A stretch of 45,041 bases of DNA from an uncultured Crocinitomix sp. GTDB lineage: Bacteria > Bacteroidota > Bacteroidia > Flavobacteriales_D > Crocinitomicaceae. The stretch spans positions 1 to 45,041 of the forward strand of contig CAKZON010000016.1 in NCBI GenBank assembly GCA_937136425.1. Reading direction: 5' to 3'. The position numbers and the translations under genes were made by a program. Shown here piece by piece: positions 16,600-24,387 of the stretch; the first letter of the stretch is position 1, and each line of letters starts with the position of its first letter. The notes below the pieces were generated by a model. That model searched no databases. It was given only the letters and a program-made list of their open reading frames with translations, and was not told the origin of the DNA.

Positions 16600-16689
16600 G
16601 AAAAAGAAAAAACAATTTGCGCAATGAAATTGCCTTTTTTTTTAATTTATTTTTTTCTGTGAATTTATGATCCTTTTTGAAAGAGATAA

Positions 16690-17703
16690 TTAATCGTAAG
16701 TCTCGTTCATTTCAAGTACTGCATTTTTAATTTCTGCGCGCAAATTTTTAGGCTTGAGTACCTCAATTTGAGCCCCATAGGATAAAATGGTTCTTTTTAA
16801 TTCTTCAGAAACAATTACTCTTAATGAAAATGTATTTCGATTTGTCCCTTCTTTAATTAATTTTTGGCTGGAGTGCAAAGGTTGCGAAACAAGGTATTTT
16901 GATCCAACTTTATCAATTTTAAAAACAACTTTGTCAGGCTCACTTTCATTTGCAGTAATTCCTATTGAATTTTTGAAATAGTGATCTGGGTTAAAATCTA
17001 TTGGTTTATAATAGTTTTCTTCTGTCAACTCAAAATTATCTATTCTATCCAATCCAAAAGTCATAACCTTAGCTTTACCTAAAGAATAACATATCAAATA
17101 CCATCTGTTACGATATTCTTTCAATAATAATGGTAATACCTTTCGAGGTTTTGTTTTTTCACTTACAAAACTGGTATATAAAAAGGTAACAACAGTTTTC
17201 TCCTTTATGGCTTTCAAAAAGTCAGGAAGCATTTCATTTCCTCCCGCAGTATCATTCACGGTTTCAAACTGTACAAAATTCTCAACAGAATCATCTGTTG
17301 GATTATTTGAAATATGAACCCTATCAAAAATCTTATCAATGGCAAAGCCAAATTGTTTGAACAGCCCAACTTCTCTAAATTGCATTAAAGTACTTGATGC
17401 AAATCGTATTGCTTCTATATCCGCTTCTGAAAGTGGAATTTTATCAATAGAATAATTCTCATCTGAGTAGAAATAGCCTTTATGCACTTTACTATATTTA
17501 ATTGGAGCATCCAATTCTACTCGCATAGATCGCAAATCTTTCTCAATAGTTGAGTCGCAAATGTCTGAGCCTACATCACTTCCAAAAAGCGCTTCTTCGC
17601 AGGCTCTTCTTAAATCTTCTTTTGTTGGATATGGATTAAATTTATTGCCAATACAGCGATCAATAATCCGATATCTGATTTGTGCATTTTTTATTCTAGA
17701 CAT
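16690..17703 (-). CDS. WYL-domain transcriptional regulator
   Basis: The 337-aa protein has an N-terminal winged helix-turn-helix (about 1-65; IRYRIIDRCIG and a recognition helix around DSTIEKDLRSMR) and a WYL domain (about 155-235) with the signature RWYLICY (Trp201-Tyr202-Leu203). A C-terminal extension domain (about 250-337) completes the usual YafY/PafBC-like layout. WYL domains bind nucleotides or nucleic acid ligands, and many members respond to DNA damage or regulate defence genes. No defence genes are adjacent here. It is divergent from the NlpC/P60 gene with only 52 nt between the start codons, so they may share control. Confidence 0.9.
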   Translation of the reverse strand: MSRIKNAQIRYRIIDRCIGNKFNPYPTKEDLRRACEEALFGSDVGSDICDSTIEKDLRSMRVELDAPIKYSKVHKGYFYSDENYSIDKIPLSEADIEAIRFASSTLMQFREVGLFKQFGFAIDKIFDRVHISNNPTDDSVENFVQFETVNDTAGGNEMLPDFLKAIKEKTVVTFLYTSFVSEKTKPRKVLPLLLKEYRNRWYLICYSLGKAKVMTFGLDRIDNFELTEENYYKPIDFNPDHYFKNSIGITANESEPDKVVFKIDKVGSKYLVSQPLHSSQKLIKEGTNRNTFSLRVIVSEELKRTILSYGAQIEVLKPKNLRAEIKNAVLEMNETYD

Positions 17704-17741
17704 TTGTAACTTAATTTGTCATATAAAGTTATAAAACATAT

Positions 17742-17749
17742 TAATTTTG
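17742..17749 (+). promoter_or_regulatory. Promoter (-7 element) of the NlpC/P60 gene
   Basis: TAATTTTG is a perfect TAnnTTTG with TTTG at 17715-17718, 23 nt upstream, as -33 box. It ends 7 nt before the ATG at 17756, so the transcript would have a leader of about 1-3 nt. Confidence 0.6.
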
Positions 17750-17755
17750 TTGCCT

Positions 17756-18232
17756 ATGAAATGGCTTTTAATTGCATTTATTTCACTCTTTTCTTTTTCT
17801 GCCATTGCGGAAAATGATAGCACGGCTGTCCTAGCTGAAAGAGATAGTATTGTGCAATTTGCCCAACAATTAATTGGCGTTCCTTATTTATGGGGTGGAA
17901 GCTCTAAAAGTGGGTTTGACTGTTCTGGGTTTGTACATTATGTTTTTAAACATTTCGGAATCCCTGTATCTAGAACTAGCAGAGGTTTTAAAGATAAAGG
18001 AGAAGAAGTTGCACTTGAAAAATCCAACCCTGGAGATGTCATATTGTTTACAGGAACAAATGCTGCAGTTCGTCAAATTGGCCATGTTGGTATTATTCTA
18101 AAAAATGCCAATGGTATGATTGATTTTATTCATAGTAGTTCCTCCAAAAAGCATTATGGCGTGACTATCACTCGTTATAATTCTAGCGGCTATGTTAAAC
18201 GCTTTTTACGTGTCATTAATATCTTAAAATGA
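17756..18232 (+). CDS. NlpC/P60 family cell-wall peptidase
   Basis: Read from ATG 17756 the protein is 158 aa, with a signal peptide (MKWLLIAFISLFSFSAIAEN). One C40 peptidase domain follows (about 28-150) with the catalytic Cys56 in FDCSGFV, His110 in IGHVGI and the third polar residue His126 in DFIHSS; the family context YLWGGSSKSGFDCSGF is complete. Role: periplasmic hydrolase cutting peptide cross-links of peptidoglycan (D-gamma-glutamyl-diaminopimelate type). There is no separate binding domain. A TTG 9 nt upstream could be read in frame but falls inside the -7 element. Its stop overlaps the next lipoprotein gene by 4 nt. Confidence 0.93.
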   Translation: MKWLLIAFISLFSFSAIAENDSTAVLAERDSIVQFAQQLIGVPYLWGGSSKSGFDCSGFVHYVFKHFGIPVSRTSRGFKDKGEEVALEKSNPGDVILFTGTNAAVRQIGHVGIILKNANGMIDFIHSSSSKKHYGVTITRYNSSGYVKRFLRVINILK

Positions 18233-18834
18233 AACCGTTTTTAACCATTATTCTTAGTTTAATATTATTTGCACAATGCGATAACAGTAAACCTGAAGTT
18301 GATTTAATTCAGGAAGGTTCAATGATGAATAGCCCTGTACAAGATACTTGCTTATGTGATGATTTAGCAGTCGATTCATTGGGTGTTTTTTCTAAAAATG
18401 ACTCTTTGTTTACTGGTGTATGCATCCTTAATTATCCAAATACAGATTTAAAATATGTAGTAAAAGGAATTTTAAATGGCGCCTTGCATGGAAACGTAAT
18501 TTACTATGATAAAATGGGAAATGTACTAGTGGAGGAAGTTTATGAAGATGGTGAGAAAAAACGAACCGGAGATGGCGCACCTTTAGTATGTGATTGCGCA
18601 GAATTAGAGCAAGTAAGTAGCCCAGGAGAAACAATTAAACGTTCATTCTTGGATGACATTCCTTACACTGGGAAATGCCATAAAAAATACCCTGACATGG
18701 ATCAAGTTTACATGGAAGTCAACTATAAAAGTGGATTACTAGAAGGCTTCACTATATTTTATGACAAAACTGGTGAAACCATGTACATGGAAAAATATGA
18801 GAAAGGTGAATTAATTAAAGTGATTTACGAATAA
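18229..18834 (+). CDS. Lipoprotein with MORN/YwqK-like repeats
   Basis: The 201-aa protein has a lipobox with Cys17 (LILFAQCDNS). The mature part holds two similar halves: SLFTGVCILNYPNTDLKYVV...GALHGNVIYYDKMGNVLVEEVY (about 59-104) and IPYTGKCHKKYPDMDQVYME...GLLEGFTIFYDKTGETMYMEKY (about 140-195). G-x-x-x-G-x-x-x-x-Y-D-x-x-G units of this type are MORN-like repeats found in YwqK-family proteins. Four Cys in the mature part flank the repeats (CLCDD and CDCAE), perhaps disulfide-bonded. It is co-translated with the NlpC/P60 hydrolase (ATGA overlap), so a role near the cell wall is likely but unproven. Confidence 0.8.
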   Translation: MKPFLTIILSLILFAQCDNSKPEVDLIQEGSMMNSPVQDTCLCDDLAVDSLGVFSKNDSLFTGVCILNYPNTDLKYVVKGILNGALHGNVIYYDKMGNVLVEEVYEDGEKKRTGDGAPLVCDCAELEQVSSPGETIKRSFLDDIPYTGKCHKKYPDMDQVYMEVNYKSGLLEGFTIFYDKTGETMYMEKYEKGELIKVIYE

Positions 18835-18837
18835 AGT

Positions 18838-20283
18838 CTAAGATTTTGTATTTACAGCGGGCACTACCTTTGTAAATTTCTCAGCTCTGTATCCAAATAA
18901 TTGATAGAACTTAATTGCTTTCATTACGCTTTCAGGAACATCTTCCTCCCAATTGGAAACACCTGAATGAATCTTGGACAATACATCATCAGAAAGGATA
19001 TGTAATAAGCCACGGTCAAAGTCATGAATATTTTCCAGTTTATTGGTTTTAAGCATGTAATCTAACAATCCCATTAAATGATCCGGAATTTCGAAACTAT
19101 CAATATCATAAATATCTCCTGTTTCTACATTTAATGCAGGGTAAACATACATCTTAATATTATGTCCAAAACCTCTACCAAATGCTTCTAGCAAACCACC
19201 GTTAAGTGTGTTGTAGTACTTTTCGTCAAATATAGTTTGTAGATTATAGATCCCTAGTAGTACACCAATTTTCTTATTCTTAGTAATGGAGGATAGATAT
19301 TCAATCATCTTATAATGTTTAAGATAATTACTAATCATAACGGTATACCCCATTGAACAAAGTAACTCGGCTCTGTCAATAAAATCAGTATCTGAAATTT
19401 TTCCGTCGGCAGTTAAATCTTTCAGCGTTAACTCCAACAATAAAGTGGTATTCTGTTTTTCGACATCTTCTTCGGCCAGATATTGCTTTGTTCCGGCCTC
19501 AATCATGTCCACATGAACTTTTGTCATGGGTCTAAAACGTCCACGCATTAAAAGAACATTCTTTTTATACAAGGCTGTTCTTGGCTGTAAAACAGCTCCA
19601 CTTTGATCAAACATAGTGGCATCTGTCAAGCCCATTTTAACCAATTTTAAGGCAATAATTCGGTTATCCAGTTTTTGCAAATCAGAACCCGACACACGCA
19701 ACATATCAATTTCAACACGTGAACGTGGTAAACGATAAGTTAAGGCATTTAAAAAGTCTTCAATACTTCTATGCTCGAAATAAGCTGCATGAATTAAGTT
19801 AACACCTAAAATTCCTAATGCTTCTTGTTGTCTTTTATTACTCGTGTCATGCATTTTAATATGCATCACAATTTCATTAGGTGGACGATTTACATCATCT
19901 TGGAATTTTAATCCAATCCAACCTTGTCCTTGATTTGTTTTATGGTAATTAAGTGATTCTACCGTATTTGCAAAGGCGAAAAACTGACTAGAACTAGCAC
20001 GTTCGTGCAAAGTTGTTTCAAGCGTAGAATACTCCTTTTCTAACATTTGCAATAAACGATCTTCACAAACATATCGTTTACATTTCCCATACATACTATC
20101 ACTTACTTTCATATCGTAAGCCGAGTGTGTAAAGGCAATCGTACCAGATGATCCACCTGCTTTAAAAAAATTCGCAGCTACCTCCTGCCCCGCACCAATC
20201 TCTGCAAATGCACCGTAGATATCACTTCGTAAGTTTATTTTTAGCGCCTTCTCCTCTGTCGTTAATCTTCTCTGTTCTGACAT
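18838..20283 (-). CDS. Conserved protein of unknown function (often labelled TonB receptor or NaMN adenylyltransferase)
   Basis: The 481-aa protein has no signal peptide, no transmembrane helix and no beta-barrel or plug features. It starts MSEQRRLTTEEKALKINLRS and contains IYGAFAEIGAGQEVAANFFK (about 23-42). I recall close relatives throughout Bacteroidota carrying contradictory database names (TonB-dependent receptor, nicotinate-nucleotide adenylyltransferase); neither is supported by this sequence. I see no HxGH nucleotidyl-transferase motif; LLMRGRFRPMTKVHVDMIEA (about 244-263) is only faintly reminiscent of one. It is probably cytoplasmic. It sits 98 nt downstream of tex on the same strand. 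Function unknown. Confidence 0.85.
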   Translation of the reverse strand: MSEQRRLTTEEKALKINLRSDIYGAFAEIGAGQEVAANFFKAGGSSGTIAFTHSAYDMKVSDSMYGKCKRYVCEDRLLQMLEKEYSTLETTLHERASSSQFFAFANTVESLNYHKTNQGQGWIGLKFQDDVNRPPNEIVMHIKMHDTSNKRQQEALGILGVNLIHAAYFEHRSIEDFLNALTYRLPRSRVEIDMLRVSGSDLQKLDNRIIALKLVKMGLTDATMFDQSGAVLQPRTALYKKNVLLMRGRFRPMTKVHVDMIEAGTKQYLAEEDVEKQNTTLLLELTLKDLTADGKISDTDFIDRAELLCSMGYTVMISNYLKHYKMIEYLSSITKNKKIGVLLGIYNLQTIFDEKYYNTLNGGLLEAFGRGFGHNIKMYVYPALNVETGDIYDIDSFEIPDHLMGLLDYMLKTNKLENIHDFDRGLLHILSDDVLSKIHSGVSNWEEDVPESVMKAIKFYQLFGYRAEKFTKVVPAVNTKS

Positions 20284-20381
20284 TTTTTTTCACTTTTGCA
20301 ATTTCGCGTATTCTGATAATAATTTGCACACGAAACGAATAGTAAATGTAATAATTTTTCAGGGATTTATGGTCTAAAAAT

Positions 20382-22520
20382 TTAATCCGCTAAATCACTT
20401 TTTTTCATAGAAAGTCCAATTCGTTTTCGATCAGCATCAACGCTGACAATCAACACCTGAACCTGATCATGAATACTAATGTAATCTGTTGGTTGTGAGA
20501 CGTATTCATCAGACAATTGTGTTTTATGAATTAATCCATTTTCTTTAATCCCAATATTCACGAAAGCACCAAAATCAGTAACATTGGTAACAATTCCATT
20601 TACTTTCATACCAATTTTTAAATCATCAATGGTCTTAATTTGGTCTGAAAACTGAAATATTTTTGCACTTTTTCTAGGATCAATTCCTGGTTTTTCTAAT
20701 TCTGCCAATATATCATTCAACGTATAAGCCCCTATTTCATTTTCGGCTAAACGCGTCATTTCTTCTTTTAAACTTTGTACTTTATCTTTTTGTCCAATTA
20801 CCTCATCTAATTGCAACCCTGTCTTGCGAATTCCCTCTCTAACCAACTTATAATTTTCAGGATGTACAGCACTATTGTCTAGAGGATTTTTTCCATTTCT
20901 AATTCTTAAAAATCCAGCACTTTGTTGAAAGGCATTAGCCCCTAATCTTGGCACTTTCTTTAGCGCTTCTCTCGAATCAAATGGCCCATTTTCACTTCTG
21001 TACGCCACAATATTTTCTGCTAACTTAGGCCCTAAACCTGAAACATATGAAAGTAAATATTTAGAGGCCGTATTTAAATTCACCCCTACTTTATTTACCG
21101 CCATCAATACCACATGGTCCAATTGGTTTTGTAATTTAGTTTGGTTTACATCATGTTGATATTGTCCAATCCCCAACGATTTAGGATCGATCTTGACCAA
21201 TTCTGCCAATGGATCCATTAATCTTCGTCCAATTGAAACTGCCCCTCTAACTGTCACATCATATTCTGGAAATTCTTCCCGAGCAATTTTAGAAGCAGAG
21301 TAAATTGAAGCACCATCCTCTCGCACAATAAAAACAGACAAATCCCGATCAAAATGTACCCGCTTTATAAATGCCTCTGTTTCTCTACCTGCCGTACCAT
21401 CTCCAATTGCAATTACTTCAATTTTATAGGATTGAACTAATTGAAATATTTTGGCAGAAGCCTTTGAACTTTCTTTTTGTGGCGGATGCGGATAGATATT
21501 ACAATTGTGCAATAAGTCTCCATTTTCATCTAAACAAACCACTTTACACCCCGATTTAAATCCGGGATCAATTGCTAAAGTTCGTTTACTACCAACTGGC
21601 GCAGCTAACATTAATTTCTCAAGGTTCTTAGAAAATGTCTCAATAGATTGATCATCTGCCAAAGCCTTAAAATAATTTTTAGTTTCAGTTTCCAATGCGG
21701 GCTGCAACAAACGCTTATAAGCATCTTTAATCGCTCCTTTAACAATTGTTGATGCGTCATTATTGTTCTTAACAAAAAAACGCTCTAGCCAATTAAGAGC
21801 ATATTCCTTATTGGGTTCAATTTTAATCCGTAACAAACCTTCGTCTCCACCTCTTAGTGCAGCTAACAAACGGTAAGAAGGACAACCTTTTAAACGTTGG
21901 CTAAAGTCGAAGAAGTCACGATATTTATCGGCTTGATCCTTTTTGGTTTTCACCAATTTTGTTGTAAGCACACCATGTTCTATAAATGATGAACGCATCC
22001 GATCTCGAACAACCTCATTTTCATTCATCCAATCCGCCATAATAAAAGTAGCACCTGCAATAGCATCATCTGTTGTTGGATAATCTTTATGAATAAAACG
22101 TTGTGCTGCGGCAATTGGGTCACCGTTATCTTGTTTCATTATAATTTTTGCCAAACCTGTTAACCCAGCGTTCCTAGCTTGTTCGGCTTTTGTTTTACGT
22201 TTCGTTTTATAAGGCAAATACAAATCTTCAATCCGATTCAAATCAAAACTTTGGTTGATTTTCTTGAGCAATTCTTCGTTGGTTATTCCCTTCTCCTGTA
22301 AAACGCCCAGAACATACTCTTTTCGTTTAGTAACCTCAGCAAATCTTGCAAGAGCATTTTGAATATTTAAAATACTAACCTCATCCAAATTATTGGTTTG
22401 TTCCTTTCGGTAGCGAGCAATAAATGGAATAGTTGCTCCTTCTTCAAGCAGGTTAATTGTCTTATTTACAGACCTAGAATTAAGCCCCGTTTCTTTTTCT
22501 ACGTAATTTTCTTTTGTCAT
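20382..22520 (-). CDS. tex: Tex-family RNA-binding transcription accessory protein
   Basis: The 712-aa protein has the full Tex layout: N-terminal helical Tex region (about 1-180, with ATIPFIARYRKEQT), a YqgF/RNase H-like domain (about 320-450, with LAIDPGFKSGCKV and IAIGDGTAGRETE), tandem helix-hairpin-helix motifs (about 485-560, LLSYVSGLGPKLAENIV and LKKVPRLGANAFQQSAGFLRI) and a C-terminal S1 RNA-binding domain (about 636-705, VTNVTDFGAFVNIGIKENGL). Tex binds nucleic acids with transcription complexes. The gene is divergent from the CoA-transferase gene with 115 bp between them. Confidence 0.96.
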   Translation of the reverse strand: MTKENYVEKETGLNSRSVNKTINLLEEGATIPFIARYRKEQTNNLDEVSILNIQNALARFAEVTKRKEYVLGVLQEKGITNEELLKKINQSFDLNRIEDLYLPYKTKRKTKAEQARNAGLTGLAKIIMKQDNGDPIAAAQRFIHKDYPTTDDAIAGATFIMADWMNENEVVRDRMRSSFIEHGVLTTKLVKTKKDQADKYRDFFDFSQRLKGCPSYRLLAALRGGDEGLLRIKIEPNKEYALNWLERFFVKNNNDASTIVKGAIKDAYKRLLQPALETETKNYFKALADDQSIETFSKNLEKLMLAAPVGSKRTLAIDPGFKSGCKVVCLDENGDLLHNCNIYPHPPQKESSKASAKIFQLVQSYKIEVIAIGDGTAGRETEAFIKRVHFDRDLSVFIVREDGASIYSASKIAREEFPEYDVTVRGAVSIGRRLMDPLAELVKIDPKSLGIGQYQHDVNQTKLQNQLDHVVLMAVNKVGVNLNTASKYLLSYVSGLGPKLAENIVAYRSENGPFDSREALKKVPRLGANAFQQSAGFLRIRNGKNPLDNSAVHPENYKLVREGIRKTGLQLDEVIGQKDKVQSLKEEMTRLAENEIGAYTLNDILAELEKPGIDPRKSAKIFQFSDQIKTIDDLKIGMKVNGIVTNVTDFGAFVNIGIKENGLIHKTQLSDEYVSQPTDYISIHDQVQVLIVSVDADRKRIGLSMKKSDLAD

Positions 22521-22635
22521 CTAAAAATTCCTTATTTCGGATAACACGAATTTAACGAATAAAGCTTATTTTAACATCAATATTAGGGATGCATTTTAGC
22601 ACATTATATTTTGATTAAACCTTGAACTAATAGGT

Positions 22636-23712
22636 ATGAAACAAGAATTTAAACATTTAAAGGTTGTGGAAATTGCCAGTGTTTTGGCTGGACCTTCTGT
22701 AGGATTATTTTTTGCAGAAATGGGAGCACAAGTAATTAAGATTGAGAACAAGAGAACTGGTGGAGATGTAACACGTTCTTGGAAACTGCCAACAGAAGAT
22801 AAAAACGCACGCATTTCGGCCTATTATTCTGCGGTAAATTGGCATAAACAATCCATTTTCATGGATTTTACAGCAGCAGCTGATCAAAAACGTCTAAACA
22901 TCCATTTGCAAGATGCCGACATCCTAATTGTTAATTTTAAAGCTGGAGATGCAGAAAAATTTCGGTTGGACTATCCCACCATTCATGCGCTTAATCCTAA
23001 TTTAATTTATGGAGAAATTACTGGCTTTGGACATGACAGTGACCGTGTTGCTTATGACTTGATTTTGCAAGCTGAATCAGGTTTTATGTCAATGAACGGC
23101 ACTCCTGAATCTGGTCCAGTAAAAATGCCTGTTGCGCTAATTGATTTACTAGCTGGGCACCAGTTAAAGGCGGGTATTTTAACGGCACTCTATCAACGAG
23201 ACGTTGCACAAAAGGGCGGATCAATGGTTTCTGTATCTCTATTCGATTCTGCAGTAGCTTCTTTAGCGAACCAGGCTTCTAATTGGTTAATGGAGCAACA
23301 CATTCCACAACGGATGGGCAGCACACATCCTAATATTGCACCATATGGTGAGTTTTTCACAACTAAAGACGAACATGCAATTACATTTGCTATTGGTAGC
23401 CATAAGCAATTTACAAACCTTTGTAGCATCCTCAATGTTTCAGAATTAGTAAATCACCCTGATTTTGAAAACAATGCCGCTCGAGTTGTCAATCGCCAGT
23501 CTTTAGCATCCTATTTGCAAGATGCTGTTTTAAAATTTAATCTTTCAGAATTACTACCTAAACTAGAAGCCAAGTTTGTACCTGTTGCACAAATAAAAAA
23601 TGTAAAAGAAGTATTTGAAGCAGATGCGGCAAAAGAATTAATACTAGAAGAAACTGTTGAAGGCATTGCCACACAACGTGTGCAAACAGCAGTATTTAAG
23701 ATTACAAACTAA
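22636..23712 (+). CDS. Family III CoA-transferase (CaiB/BaiF type)
   Basis: The 358-aa protein shows the family III pattern: VVEIASVLAGPSVGLFFAEMGA (10-31), VIKIENKRTGGDVTR, the CoA-binding stretch and YDLILQAESGFMSMNG (140-155), ending with Asp170 in ALIDLLAG, at the position of the catalytic Asp that forms a mixed anhydride in formyl-CoA transferase. Length is slightly below the usual 380-430. It moves CoA between carboxylic acids; the substrate cannot be read from sequence and no partner pathway gene is adjacent. The downstream gene is convergent, starting its stop codon 2 nt after this one ends. Confidence 0.92.
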   Translation: MKQEFKHLKVVEIASVLAGPSVGLFFAEMGAQVIKIENKRTGGDVTRSWKLPTEDKNARISAYYSAVNWHKQSIFMDFTAAADQKRLNIHLQDADILIVNFKAGDAEKFRLDYPTIHALNPNLIYGEITGFGHDSDRVAYDLILQAESGFMSMNGTPESGPVKMPVALIDLLAGHQLKAGILTALYQRDVAQKGGSMVSVSLFDSAVASLANQASNWLMEQHIPQRMGSTHPNIAPYGEFFTTKDEHAITFAIGSHKQFTNLCSILNVSELVNHPDFENNAARVVNRQSLASYLQDAVLKFNLSELLPKLEAKFVPVAQIKNVKEVFEADAAKELILEETVEGIATQRVQTAVFKITN

Positions 23713-23713
23713 T

Positions 23714-24319
23714 TTACTTTTTTCTTTTCTTAAGGCGCTTTTTCACACGGTCGTCAATAAGACTCAACAGTAATTTCCCTGTTTTTTCATCCAATCGTCT
23801 TCCAAATGATTTCCCTTTACCATTATGTGTAAACATCAAAGCATCTGTCCCTAGTGCCCAATAAGCATTTTCAAAAAAGTTACCAAAAGAGGTTGGTTCT
23901 TCCTTACGTTGATGAAACTCCTTCATGTTCTCAAAGAAATAACGATTTGCTTTTCCATAAGATAGAATTGATTTTTTTAATGAAAAACCATCATTATCAA
24001 TTAGAATAAGTTCTTTTCCAAAACGGTACCACAAGAGTGCCTTTAATGTTTTATATTCAAAATAAGCCCAAAACCCAATAAAGACTATGGTATATATAAT
24101 TTGATTATCCACTTGATCCTCTGTTGGTGCTCCGTCATAGTTTAACCCAGCAAATCCACTAGCCAACATATATATCATTACTAAACCAACAAAAGTAAAC
24201 CCTGCTACCCAAATCGTTAGTAAAATTTCTTTCCACCAAACGCGTAAAGGGTTAATTACAATGGAGGTTGCTCCATTACTATCTTCAACACTTACTCGGT
24301 CACCAATCCATTTTGTCAT
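23714..24319 (-). CDS. Small membrane protein of unknown function
   Basis: Read from ATG 24319 the protein is 201 aa (MTKWIGDRVSVEDSNGATSI). The longer frame would extend back through the upstream promoter and terminator, so it is rejected. Two transmembrane helices are clear: about 30-55 (ILLTIWVAGFTFVGLVMIYM) and about 75-95 (IIYTIVFIGFWAYFEY). The C-terminal part is soluble, basic and ends in a Lys/Arg-rich tail (RVKKRLKKRKK), predicted cytoplasmic. A YcxB/PH-like fold after two helices is conceivable but not supported by a motif. Transcription appears to start from its own promoter, which carries a 13-nt palindrome at the start site. Confidence 0.75.
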   Translation of the reverse strand: MTKWIGDRVSVEDSNGATSIVINPLRVWWKEILLTIWVAGFTFVGLVMIYMLASGFAGLNYDGAPTEDQVDNQIIYTIVFIGFWAYFEYKTLKALLWYRFGKELILIDNDGFSLKKSILSYGKANRYFFENMKEFHQRKEEPTSFGNFFENAYWALGTDALMFTHNGKGKSFGRRLDEKTGKLLLSLIDDRVKKRLKKRKK

Positions 24320-24326
24320 TCGAAAC

Positions 24327-24339
24327 GTATTTGAAATAC
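24327..24339. promoter_or_regulatory. 13-nt palindrome at a predicted transcription start
   Basis: GTATTTGAAATAC is a perfect 6+1+6 palindrome. It lies between the -7 element (24339-24346, minus) and the ATG at 24319, covering the predicted start site, a typical repressor position. Confidence 0.35.
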
Positions 24340-24346
24340 AAAAATA
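24339..24346 (-). promoter_or_regulatory. -7 element of the membrane protein gene, inside a terminator U-tract
   Basis: The minus strand reads TATTTTTG, a perfect TAnnTTTG. The same bases form the end of the U-rich tract of the terminator of the LysM gene. The predicted leader is about 15 nt. Confidence 0.5.
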
Positions 24347-24378
24347 AAAAAGCCCTGACATTAATCGTCAGGGCTTTT
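24341..24378 (-). terminator. Intrinsic terminator of the LysM/periplasmic-binding gene
   Basis: A perfect 12-bp stem, 24348-24359 with 24367-24378 (AAAAGCCCTGAC / GTCAGGGCTTTT), is followed on the minus strand by a U-rich tract. It begins 9 nt after the stop codon at 24388. Confidence 0.9.
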
Positions 24379-24387
24379 AAAAGTTTT

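Noticed and set aside
16690..18232. WYL regulator as a marker of a defence island
   Set aside because: WYL proteins often accompany defence systems, but the neighbours are the SRP RNA, a cell-wall peptidase and a lipoprotein; no nuclease, helicase or toxin gene is nearby.
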